Positions 43,531-51,619 of a stretch of DNA of 64,000 bases are shown one piece after another. The translations under genes and the position numbers were made by a program. The first letter of the stretch is position 1. Each line of letters begins with the position of its first letter. Origin of the DNA: Chlamydiales bacterium (GTDB lineage Bacteria; Chlamydiota; Chlamydiia; Chlamydiales; Rhabdochlamydiaceae); NCBI GenBank assembly GCA_016185065.1, contig JACPOL010000005.1:92940-156939 (forward strand). The letters are read 5' to 3'. The notes below the pieces were generated by a model that was not told the DNA's origin, searched no databases, and saw only the letters and a program-made list of their open reading frames with translations.

Positions 43531-44583
43531 TTATGAGAGGCTCATGCCTGCAGGTATGAGAGCTGCGGAGTCGTTTTTAGACTCCTCTTTTTTGGGCTCT
43601 TCTCTGATAACAGTGAGCCAGTCGCTGACAGGCTTGCCGCTAATCGTAATGTTAGAAGGCACCCAGTCGACCGTGCACTGCTGGTCCTTGTTGAGGAAGA
43701 GAAACTTTCTGCCCGTAGGACACTCATCTCCATCATTTATTCTATTTAGAGTGACGGTCACCCAATCTAATTTTGGGAAGTGTCTTGCATCAACTTGAAA
43801 CAGGTGGGGGCCGCAAGAGACGGTGAGATCTGTTAATTCTGGTAGCTGGAATTTTGAAAGATCAAAGGATGGAACTGTCTTATCAACGGGCGTGAGGTCG
43901 ACCTCTTCCAAAGGAACAAGATGTGCGGGCTGTTTATTTCTGAGCTGAGGAAGTACTAGCGTTAAGCTGGTTAAGTGGTGAAAGCCGGGCAAAAATCCCA
44001 ATGAGAAAAGACGAGGAGAGTTCTTGATTGAGAGTTTGCGTATCTGGCCGCAAGGAGCGAGTAGTTTGCTGATATCCCCATCGGTGTGGTCAGGAAGATT
44101 ATTCAAATGGAGCTTCTCTTGATCTTGCCAACGAGAGAGGGCAAATTCATGAGAGATAGATGCTTCAACTGCAGAAGCAGCAACAACCGGAAACCGTTTT
44201 CGAAATCCTCCAAGTTCTATGAAGTTTCCGGAAAGGGTGAGCGAGTCGCTATCATCAATGCAGCAACCGGTGATCCCTTGCATATGCCTTGAAAAAGCGA
44301 GGCCGGTTCTAAGGCAGTAGTCTTCAATAAAAGGTGGCGCTACGTCGAATTTACACCAGATGCGTAGCATCTCGTTGTCTTTATCTTTTTTAAAAAAGAG
44401 AAAAGAGACGACTAGCTGCTGGAGGTGTATGGGCAGGGGGTTGCCTTCGATCTCAAGTAGAGGTCTGTTCGTATTGATAAGAACTCCTCCGATAACTGCG
44501 CGGCTTAGGCCTTCGGCGTCCCAGCCGTTATTATCGCCGCAAAAGTCTGCAATAATAGAAGAAACTGGCTTTAATGAAGTCAT
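43531..44583 (-). CDS. Leucine-rich, possibly F-box-like paralogue B3
   Basis: About 350 residues. I choose ATG 44583 (AAGGA upstream), because a predicted promoter lies at 44615-44643 inside the longer frame. Motifs are as in B1: NPLPIHLQQLVVSFLFF, LRR segments (IRKLSIKNSPRLFSLGFL, FHHLTSLTLVLPQLRNK, FPKLDWVTVTLN) and the shared KKEESK tail. First gene of the cluster. Function unknown; a secreted host-directed role is inferred from LRR content and lineage-specific duplication. Confidence 0.68.
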   Translation of the reverse strand: MTSLKPVSSIIADFCGDNNGWDAEGLSRAVIGGVLINTNRPLLEIEGNPLPIHLQQLVVSFLFFKKDKDNEMLRIWCKFDVAPPFIEDYCLRTGLAFSRHMQGITGCCIDDSDSLTLSGNFIELGGFRKRFPVVAASAVEASISHEFALSRWQDQEKLHLNNLPDHTDGDISKLLAPCGQIRKLSIKNSPRLFSLGFLPGFHHLTSLTLVLPQLRNKQPAHLVPLEEVDLTPVDKTVPSFDLSKFQLPELTDLTVSCGPHLFQVDARHFPKLDWVTVTLNRINDGDECPTGRKFLFLNKDQQCTVDWVPSNITISGKPVSDWLTVIREEPKKEESKNDSAALIPAGMSLS

Positions 44584-44614
44584 TGTATCCTTATTTTTAA
44601 TAAAATTAAAGATA

Positions 44615-44643
44615 ATTGTATATAATTTGCAATTAAATGTCAA
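44615..44643 (-). promoter_or_regulatory. Predicted promoter of the LRR-like cluster
   Basis: On the minus strand TTGACA (44638-44643), a 17-base spacer, and TACAAT (44615-44620). This is a strong sigma-66/sigma-70 type match, about 32 bases before the ATG at 44583. It decides the start of B3. Confidence 0.65.
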
Positions 44644-44663
44644 TTAATTATTATAAATAAAAA

Positions 44664-44684
44664 GGGAGGCCTTTTGGGCCTCCC
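44664..44684 (-). terminator. Terminator of the hrcA-grpE-dnaK operon
   Basis: Minus strand GGGAGGCC-CAAAA-GGCCTCCC followed by TTTTTATTT, about 30 bases after the dnaK stop. Confidence 0.85.
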
Positions 44685-44714
44685 CTCTCTTTTCAGAAAG
44701 TGTCTAGTTAAGGA

Positions 44715-46655
44715 CTACTTCTTCTCGTCGTCGAGGATCTCGACTTCAGCCTCTTCGATATCAGGCTTGCCCTGCTTACCTTGAGCCTCTTGAGAAGGGC
44801 CCGCTTGCGGGCCAGCCGCGGCACCAGCTGCTGCATCAGGCTGCTGCATCGATCCACCGATCTTCTGCATCATCTGATTCAGCTCTTCCGTTGCGGCCTT
44901 AATGGTCGCAATGTCGCTGCCTTCAAGGGCTTTTTTCACAGCGTCGATCTTGCTCTGAACGCTTGCTGCGACATCTTGTGGGACGCGGTCTTTATGGTCG
45001 GTGAGGGCCTTCTGAGCGCGGAAGGCGAGTGAGTCCGCCTCATTTCTCGCTTCAATCGTCTCTTTGGCCTTCTTATCCTCTTCAGCGTGCTCCTCTGCAT
45101 CGCGGAGCATGCGCTTAACTTCAGCTTCGCTTAAGCCCGACTTAGCTTCGATGCGGATCTTCTGCGACTTGCCAGACTGCATGTCCTTAGCAGAGACGTG
45201 AAGGATACCATCGGCATCGATGTCGAAGGCGACCTCAATTTGAGGCACGCCGCGCGGAGCTGGCGGGATGTCGGTGAGGTCGAATCTACCGATCTCTTTG
45301 TTGTCTTTTGCCATCTTTCTCTCACCCTGGAGGACCACGATGGTCACTGCAGGCTGGTTGTCAGCGGCAGTTGAAAAGACCTGCTTCTTCTGAGTTGGGA
45401 TCGTCGTGTTGCGCTCAACAAGCGGTGTTAACACTCCGCCCATCGTCTCGATACCGAGTGTTAGGGGGATGACGTCGAGGAGGAGAACGTCTTTCACTTC
45501 TCCACCGAGAACGCCGCCCTGAATTGCAGCGCCAACGGCCACAACTTCGTCGGGGTTCACGCCTTTATGAGGCTCTTTTCCGAAGATCTCAGTGACCTTC
45601 TTCTCTACAGCTGGCATACGGATCATACCGCCGACAAGAATGACCTCGTCGATCTGGCTAGCTGTGAGGCCAGCATCTTTCAGAGCCTTTAAGCAGGGCT
45701 CTTTTGTGCGCTCAATCAGGTTGTGAGTGAGGCTCTCGAGCTTGGCGCGTGTCAGCGTCAAGGCGAGGTGCTTCGGACCAGTTGCATCCATTGTGATAAA
45801 GGGCTGGTTGATCTCTGTTGTCTGTGTGCCAGAGAGTTCGATCTTCGCCTTCTCAGCAGCATCGCGAAGACGCTGGAGCGCCATCTTATCTTTGCTGAGG
45901 TCGATGCCATTCTCTCTCTTGAACTCATCGAGAATCCAGTGGAGAATTGCGTTGTCGAAGTCGTCTCCACCAAGGTGGGTATCGCCGTTGGTTGAGAGTA
46001 CTTCGAAGACGCCATCGCCGATCTCTAGGATCGAGATATCGAATGTACCGCCGCCCAAGTCGAACACAGCGATCTTCTTATCGCTCTGCTTATCGAGTCC
46101 GTAGGCGAGAGCTGCTGCTGTCGGCTCTGGAATGATACGTTTAACGTCGAGGCCCGCAATGCGGCCCGCATCTTTTGTCGACTGTCTCTGAGAGTCGTTA
46201 AAGTAGGCAGGAACGGTAATAACCGCTTCTGTTACTTTTTCGCCGAGGTAGGCCTCTGCTGTCTCTTTCATCTTGATCAGAACTTGTGCTGCAACCTCTT
46301 CTGGGCTCACAGCTTTGCCGTCGATCTCAAAAACCGCATCGCCGTTGGCGTTCTGTGTAACTTTGTAAGGAACGGTCTTGATCTCGCTCTGTGCTTCAGA
46401 GAACTTGCGGCCGATGAAGCGCTTAGCTGAGTAGATCGTTCTCTCTGGGTTTGTGACTGCCTGTCTTTTTGCAGGGATACCAACGAGGCGCTCTCCACCT
46501 TTGTAAGAGACGATCGAAGGTGTTGTACGTGTGCCCTCTGCACTCGCGATAACCACAGGGGCTCCGCCCTCCATGATCGCAACGCAGGAGTTTGTGGTTC
46601 CAAGGTCGATACCGATGATGCGGCCTTTTTTCTGAGAACTTTTCTGTTCGGTCAT
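44715..46655 (-). CDS. dnaK: Chaperone DnaK (Hsp70)
   Basis: 646 residues with the ATPase motifs [35 protein letters not shown] and [15 protein letters not shown], the substrate domain, and a C-terminal lid with a low-complexity Ala/Gln/Gly tail ending [10 protein letters not shown]. It folds proteins with DnaJ and GrpE. Last gene of the heat-shock operon, 24 bases after grpE. Confidence 0.98.
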   Translation of the reverse strand: MTEQKSSQKKGRIIGIDLGTTNSCVAIMEGGAPVVIASAEGTRTTPSIVSYKGGERLVGIPAKRQAVTNPERTIYSAKRFIGRKFSEAQSEIKTVPYKVTQNANGDAVFEIDGKAVSPEEVAAQVLIKMKETAEAYLGEKVTEAVITVPAYFNDSQRQSTKDAGRIAGLDVKRIIPEPTAAALAYGLDKQSDKKIAVFDLGGGTFDISILEIGDGVFEVLSTNGDTHLGGDDFDNAILHWILDEFKRENGIDLSKDKMALQRLRDAAEKAKIELSGTQTTEINQPFITMDATGPKHLALTLTRAKLESLTHNLIERTKEPCLKALKDAGLTASQIDEVILVGGMIRMPAVEKKVTEIFGKEPHKGVNPDEVVAVGAAIQGGVLGGEVKDVLLLDVIPLTLGIETMGGVLTPLVERNTTIPTQKKQVFSTAADNQPAVTIVVLQGERKMAKDNKEIGRFDLTDIPPAPRGVPQIEVAFDIDADGILHVSAKDMQSGKSQKIRIEAKSGLSEAEVKRMLRDAEEHAEEDKKAKETIEARNEADSLAFRAQKALTDHKDRVPQDVAASVQSKIDAVKKALEGSDIATIKAATEELNQMMQKIGGSMQQPDAAAGAAAGPQAGPSQEAQGKQGKPDIEEAEVEILDDEKK

Positions 46656-46679
46656 AGTGTGTTTCTCCTTTTTTTTAAT

Positions 46680-47219
46680 TTAGTTTGGTTCCGCGGGCGC
46701 TGAAGAGGGCTTTTTCGCCACTTTTACACGCGCTGGGCGGATGATGCGATCACCGCATCTGTATCCTTTAACGAACTCTTGAAGGATCACTCCTTCGGGT
46801 TTGTCTTCTGTCTCTTCCATCTCAATCGCTTGGTGTTTGTGCGGATCAAACTGCATGCCAATCGATTCAAACGGCTGAACGTTGTTTGCTGTGAGCAGCT
46901 CTTTAAACTGCCCAAGAATCATCTGAAAGCCTACTGCCCACTTCTTGGTCTCGTCCGACATCTTGTCTGTGAATGCGAGAGCATTCTCCAAGTTGTCGAC
47001 AGGTCCAAGCAGGTCTGCAAAGAGGTTCTCCATCGCGTAACGCACAGAGTCCTGCTTCTCTTTCTGCATGCGCTTGCGGCTATTCTCCATCTCTGCAAGC
47101 GTGCGCAGATGTTTGTCTTTCCACTCTTTAATCTCAGCTTCGAGTTGCGCTGTCTTATCTAGTTCTGGCGCCGGGGAGCTCTCTTCTTTTTCTTCTTTTG
47201 GGGTCTCGTTTTCACTCAT
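46680..47219 (-). CDS. grpE: Nucleotide exchange factor GrpE
   Basis: About 179 residues from ATG 47219 (MSENETPKEEKEES); the longer frame extends into hrcA and is unlikely. A charged N-terminus leads to the long coiled coil (AEIKEWKDKHLRTLAEMENS) and a beta domain ending with EFVKGYRCGDRIIRPARVKV, typical of GrpE. It exchanges nucleotide on DnaK. Start overlaps the hrcA stop by eight bases. Confidence 0.95.
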   Translation of the reverse strand: MSENETPKEEKEESSPAPELDKTAQLEAEIKEWKDKHLRTLAEMENSRKRMQKEKQDSVRYAMENLFADLLGPVDNLENALAFTDKMSDETKKWAVGFQMILGQFKELLTANNVQPFESIGMQFDPHKHQAIEMEETEDKPEGVILQEFVKGYRCGDRIIRPARVKVAKKPSSAPAEPN

Positions 47220-48384
47220 GAAATGCTCCAAATTCTTCAGTTTGATTTTCCACAAGGAGGCCGTGCGGTGTATCGCGCGGGCCAGCGGATTTTTTATAGT
47301 CAAGGTGTGGCGCCTCTGGTTGGCGGAATGTGATTTTAAATTTGTACATGCTTCTCGTTAGCGTCTCTGTGATCGCGTCCGATGCTGTTTTAAGGATGCT
47401 GAAGAGGCGAGGGTAGGAGATGCGCAGCGGGCCTAAGATGGCAAGGGCGCCGACTACTGTCTGGTTGATGCGGTAGGGGATCGCAATCACAGAACAGGAG
47501 GAGACTTGCGGAGCGTGCTCGTGCAGATCGTCGCCGATCCAGCAGAGCAGGCTGTTTGCTTTGCAGCACTCGCCGAGCATGGTGCGCATCGTGTTTGGAT
47601 TTTCAAAGAGGGAGAGGCCGCTTGCAAGAGAGAGCGTGTTATTAAAGTCTGGATAGCTGAGGAGCTTTGAGAAGCCCGTTTTGTAGATGTCTTCTGCGGT
47701 GAAGTTGTTGTAGCTGACGATGTGGCGCAGCATGATCTCGCGGTAGAAGCGGGTGGCGATCTTCTCCTCGTCGGAAGAGAGCTCGGGCTTATCGATGCCA
47801 GTAATGCGCCAGTGGAAGTAGGCTTCGAGGCGTTTTAAGCTGAAGTTGCTCAGCTTCTTCTCGGTGTGGAGGATCTCAGTGTGGACCATCCCGAAGTCTG
47901 TAACGAGGACGCAGAGGCAGCGGTTCTGGTCGATGCTGAGCAGTTTGATGTCTAAAACAAAGTCCTGGTCGAAACGGGGAGCTGACAGAAAGACCGCACA
48001 GCCCGTCTTTTCGCTGATGATTTCGGCAGCTTCCTGCAGGTAGGCGGCAATGCCTCGGCTCTGTCTAACCAGCTTGGCGTAGAGGAGCTCGTTCTCCTTA
48101 TCTTGAGAGGCCGAAGATTCGAGGTGGGATTGAGCGTAAAGCTTTAATGCTAAGGAGGTAGGAGTGCGTCCACCAGAGGAGTGCTGCTGTTTCAAGTAGC
48201 CCTCTTCCTCGAGCCGGACGAAGTAGTTGCGGATGGTGGCAGAGCTGATGTTTTCAAACCCGTTCTCTCTAAGCGTGTTAGAGCCGATTGGGGAGCCCGT
48301 TTTAAGATAGAGCTCGACCAGCCCGAGAAGAACGAGCTTCTCTCGCTGGTCTTTAGGGGGCTTTTTAGGAGTGATGTTCTTCAC
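47212..48384 (-). CDS. hrcA: Heat-inducible repressor HrcA
   Basis: 390 residues. Winged-helix N-terminus (LVELYLKTGSPIGSNTLRE, SSATIRNYFVRLEEEGYL), GAF-like middle and a C-terminal extension of about 40 residues beyond the usual 340-350; a similar tail occurs in chlamydial HrcA. It represses its own operon at CIRCE. The variant CIRCE and predicted promoter lie just upstream. Confidence 0.96.
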   Translation of the reverse strand: MKNITPKKPPKDQREKLVLLGLVELYLKTGSPIGSNTLRENGFENISSATIRNYFVRLEEEGYLKQQHSSGGRTPTSLALKLYAQSHLESSASQDKENELLYAKLVRQSRGIAAYLQEAAEIISEKTGCAVFLSAPRFDQDFVLDIKLLSIDQNRCLCVLVTDFGMVHTEILHTEKKLSNFSLKRLEAYFHWRITGIDKPELSSDEEKIATRFYREIMLRHIVSYNNFTAEDIYKTGFSKLLSYPDFNNTLSLASGLSLFENPNTMRTMLGECCKANSLLCWIGDDLHEHAPQVSSCSVIAIPYRINQTVVGALAILGPLRISYPRLFSILKTASDAITETLTRSMYKFKITFRQPEAPHLDYKKSAGPRDTPHGLLVENQTEEFGAFHE

Positions 48385-48416
48385 TTGTTTTGCCGAGATT
48401 TTTTGATTTATCCCCG

Positions 48417-48446
48417 ATTATAGCAAAGCGTGAAAGGTAAACGCAA
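48417..48446 (-). promoter_or_regulatory. Predicted hrcA operon promoter
   Basis: Minus strand TTGCGT (48441-48446), an 18-base spacer, TATAAT (48417-48422), about 33 bases before the hrcA start. Confidence 0.6.
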
Positions 48447-48453
48447 CAAAAAT

Positions 48454-48480
48454 TTAGCAGTCGGATAAGATGACTGCTTG
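48454..48480 (-). promoter_or_regulatory. Variant CIRCE operator
   Basis: TTAGCAGTC-N9-GACTGCTTG as read on the plus strand. The consensus CIRCE is TTAGCACTC-N9-GAGTGCTAA. The inner CTC/GAG has become GTC/GAC on both arms, so symmetry is kept, and the outer TAA is TTG. It lies eight bases upstream of the -35 box of the hrcA operon. Confidence 0.7.
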
Positions 48481-48503
48481 ATTGTTTTGTATCGTATTGA
48501 TTA

Positions 48504-51500
48504 TTAAGGCTCTATGATTGCAGGATCGTGTGCGATGAGGGGGAGGACATCGACCACGGAGGGGGCCCAGTCGAGCCCGCGACTGTAGACCAGCCTGGAA
48601 GAGATATAGCAGGCGATTATCGCCTTCTTATGGATATCGGGTATCTCCAGTAGGATCCGCTTCTGATAGCGCGATCTAAGCAGCGGAGGGCAGTAATTAA
48701 GGAGGCATCGGATAAGAGGGTCTTCCGGGTCGTTACTGAGGGTCTGGGTTACCAGGTAGTCGAGAAGTTCGTAGGTAAACGAGTTGATCTTCTCTGAGAT
48801 CCAGTCGGAGATATCGGTTAAGAAGGAGCCGGTCTGCTTGTGTGTGCGAAGGAGGAGCTGCGCCTCATCTTTAGCTCTTCCGCGGATGATCTCGAGGATC
48901 TCCTTCATGAGGACTGGCTTCTCCTTGATGAACTCCTCTTCGGAGAGGCAGAGGCCGCAGAGGACCTCAAATGAGGAGCAGATCACGCCTCCTTTATTTG
49001 CAGAGCTATCCTTAATGATTAGCAGCTGCAATTTCTCAAGCGATTTGCGCGCCCATGGAGTGATATAGAGGTTGGCGCCTTCGACAACGGCTTTTGAGGT
49101 GGGGTGCTCTTCGGCATCGAGGTAGTCTTTGTAGTTATTATCGTTAAGTGTGCGGGGGCGGCCTCCGCCCGGAACAAAGATGTCCGCCTTGGTCTGGTGC
49201 ACATTGCTGCGGAAGAGGTGGTTCATCTCATTTCCAGAGAGCCACTCTTCAATCAGTTTGCCTCCCTTCTTTCTCCAGCAGAGCGTCTGCTGGGCATAAG
49301 CGGTCTGCTCTCTCTTCGAGCGAAGGTCGAGGAGAAAGCCCCCCTCTGAGAGCTTCTCTGGAGGATAGAAGCGAATCGCCTTCACCTCGTGAAAGAGCTT
49401 CTCCATGGTAGGAAGGTCGAGTCCTTGAGGATCGAAGATCGTTCCAGAGACGTCGGTGAGGGCAACGAGTTTTGCAGTCTTCGGATAGAAGCGCGCGAGG
49501 TTTAAGATCTCATTTCCTGCGACATCTCCATCGGGTCCGCCCGACATTTTAATGGTGAAGGGGTCTTTGGTAGGGTCGATGCCGAGATAGCGTAAGACCT
49601 CTTCTACATAGACGTTAACGCCTAGAGAGGTGACGCCATACTCCTTGTGATTGATGCCAGCGCCGGGCTTGCTGCTGATAAAGGAGCTTCCGGGCTTGTA
49701 GCCTTGACGCTTGCTGAAGTTTGCGATCCAGACGATCATCTCATTGTGCATGTTCTCATCTGGTCCGAGATAGATATACTCGGGCTTCTTCCAGTAGTCG
49801 ACGACATCTTTAGCTTTTAACGTTCCATCTGCTTCGCAGTTAACGAGCGTGAGGAAGCTCTCGACGTAGGCGCGCTGGCTCTGGTGGAGGTATTCGAGCT
49901 TATGCTCTTTATCGAAGGCGAGCGTTCTCTCTTGAATCTCGGAGAGTTTTAATCCCGCCTCTTCTAGCTCTTTTGCATAGATCTCTCCCTCGGCAAGGAG
50001 CCTCTCGTAGGGCTCGAGCAGAATAACCGCTTTGGCTCCGCCCTCTGGGATGTCCTTGTTCTTCTTCTGCTGCGTGTAGGCGAGGCCGTAGCATTCTGCG
50101 AAGACGTTGTTTCTCTCGACGAGCAGCTGCTCCATCTTCTCTGGAAAGACGGTGCGAAGTCCGCCGCGCGAGAGGTCTTTAAAGCGGACGTGGAATCCGA
50201 TGAAGTACATGCCTTTCATGAAGAAGATCGCGTAGGGGAGCTCGGGGAATTTTTCTTTGTAGTCGTAGGGCGCATGCGAAAGATAGTTGGGATCTAGCCG
50301 GAAGGAGAGCGCCGTCTTGTTGTTGCGATAGAAGTTTGTCTTCTGCGTAAAGTGGACGAAGTTGAGCGCCTGTTTCAGGATGTTTTTGCGTCTCTTGTCG
50401 TTCAGCTCCTGTCCAGTATCTAGCTCGTTAACGAGCTTAAGAAGGCTCTCGCGGATCGTCTCGTATTTGACGAGGTTGTGCTTCTCGGGATTGAACTTCC
50501 ATTCGAAGGCTTCGCAGATCTGCACGATGAGTTCGGGATGGCGGCTGAACCCCTCTTCGACTTGCGAGAGGGAGTACATGTGCACATCTTCATGCACAAG
50601 CACCTGGTGGACGAAGGAGATCATCGACTTAATCAGATGGCCAATGTTGCCGCGCACGAGGCCCGAATCGACAAAGAGCGATTCGATCGACTCCATCCCT
50701 TCAAAATATTTTAGAGTGACGAGCTCGCGCAAGAAGTCGAGGACGTCCGCCTCTTCCCATGCCGCTTTTCCGCTGATGCCATGGAGTCCCAGGGACATGA
50801 TTAGAACGTTCTTGCTGCTGTAGGGATCGATGTAGGTGGTGTTGACGCGTTTGATCGCAAGGCTGTGCCTGTGGATCATCTTAGCGAGTCTGTAGAGGAA
50901 GCCATGCTTGGGCACATTGCGCCAGGCGAGCACGATCTGGAGCGAAGGGGAGTCTTTTCTCTTCTCCCAGTCTTCAACTCTCTTCACCTCATACTGGCAG
51001 TGGTCGCGCGTCTCCGCGCGGAAGAACATGTCGAGTGCTGCGATCAGCCTCTCGGTCCCAAGCGCTTTTAGAAAGCGGGGATTCATCCCCTCGATCAGCT
51101 TTTTAAACTCTGCATCGGTCACTTGAGGGTTGCGCGTTCTGACAAGCTCTAAAAGCTCTTTCTGCCTCTCTTGCGAGATGATCTCCTCGGGAGCGGGCTG
51201 CTGGCTTGGCATGCCCGTGAAGGTTGTGATTGCAATGCGGAGGAAGCTATTTGTTCCGGGGAGCGGAGGCGCCGCATTAGAGACAAAGGCGCGGTAGTCT
51301 TTAATGCCAAAACGGCGGAAGTGTTTCAAAATTCTTAAGTCTGCATCGGTGCTCTCGAGGCAGAGGGAGATGGCGCCGCCTTTGAGGTGGATGTGGGAGA
51401 AGAACTCCTGGAGGTTAAGACCCATCAGATTGTGCGTGATCAGCAGGAGATTATCGCCCCTAACCTCCTCGAAAAAGCTGGGAGGCATGTGCTCGCAGAT

Positions 51501-51611
51501 CCAGAGGTAGAACTCCTCAAAACGCTTACTCTCCTTTTGAAGAGCCTGTTTGAGCTGTTCTCTTAAGAAGGGACGGTCTTGTGGTGGTGCGGCCATTCCC
51601 ACACTAGACAC
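48504..51611 (-). CDS. gdhB: NAD-specific glutamate dehydrogenase, large type
   Basis: 1035 residues, size of the 115-kDa NAD-GDH class. N-terminal regulatory part, then the catalytic domain: IPEGGAKAVILLEPYER (glutamate/lysine region), ISSKPGAGINHKEYG, and KMSGGPDGDVAGNEILNL (NAD-binding approach). It oxidises glutamate to 2-oxoglutarate for energy or carbon. Start GTG 51611 or ATG 51596 are both possible. It lies eight bases after the metal ATPase gene and is the last of a five-gene run starting with serS. Confidence 0.94.
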   Translation of the reverse strand: MSSVGMAAPPQDRPFLREQLKQALQKESKRFEEFYLWICEHMPPSFFEEVRGDNLLLITHNLMGLNLQEFFSHIHLKGGAISLCLESTDADLRILKHFRRFGIKDYRAFVSNAAPPLPGTNSFLRIAITTFTGMPSQQPAPEEIISQERQKELLELVRTRNPQVTDAEFKKLIEGMNPRFLKALGTERLIAALDMFFRAETRDHCQYEVKRVEDWEKRKDSPSLQIVLAWRNVPKHGFLYRLAKMIHRHSLAIKRVNTTYIDPYSSKNVLIMSLGLHGISGKAAWEEADVLDFLRELVTLKYFEGMESIESLFVDSGLVRGNIGHLIKSMISFVHQVLVHEDVHMYSLSQVEEGFSRHPELIVQICEAFEWKFNPEKHNLVKYETIRESLLKLVNELDTGQELNDKRRKNILKQALNFVHFTQKTNFYRNNKTALSFRLDPNYLSHAPYDYKEKFPELPYAIFFMKGMYFIGFHVRFKDLSRGGLRTVFPEKMEQLLVERNNVFAECYGLAYTQQKKNKDIPEGGAKAVILLEPYERLLAEGEIYAKELEEAGLKLSEIQERTLAFDKEHKLEYLHQSQRAYVESFLTLVNCEADGTLKAKDVVDYWKKPEYIYLGPDENMHNEMIVWIANFSKRQGYKPGSSFISSKPGAGINHKEYGVTSLGVNVYVEEVLRYLGIDPTKDPFTIKMSGGPDGDVAGNEILNLARFYPKTAKLVALTDVSGTIFDPQGLDLPTMEKLFHEVKAIRFYPPEKLSEGGFLLDLRSKREQTAYAQQTLCWRKKGGKLIEEWLSGNEMNHLFRSNVHQTKADIFVPGGGRPRTLNDNNYKDYLDAEEHPTSKAVVEGANLYITPWARKSLEKLQLLIIKDSSANKGGVICSSFEVLCGLCLSEEEFIKEKPVLMKEILEIIRGRAKDEAQLLLRTHKQTGSFLTDISDWISEKINSFTYELLDYLVTQTLSNDPEDPLIRCLLNYCPPLLRSRYQKRILLEIPDIHKKAIIACYISSRLVYSRGLDWAPSVVDVLPLIAHDPAIIEP

Positions 51612-51619
51612 GATTCAAT

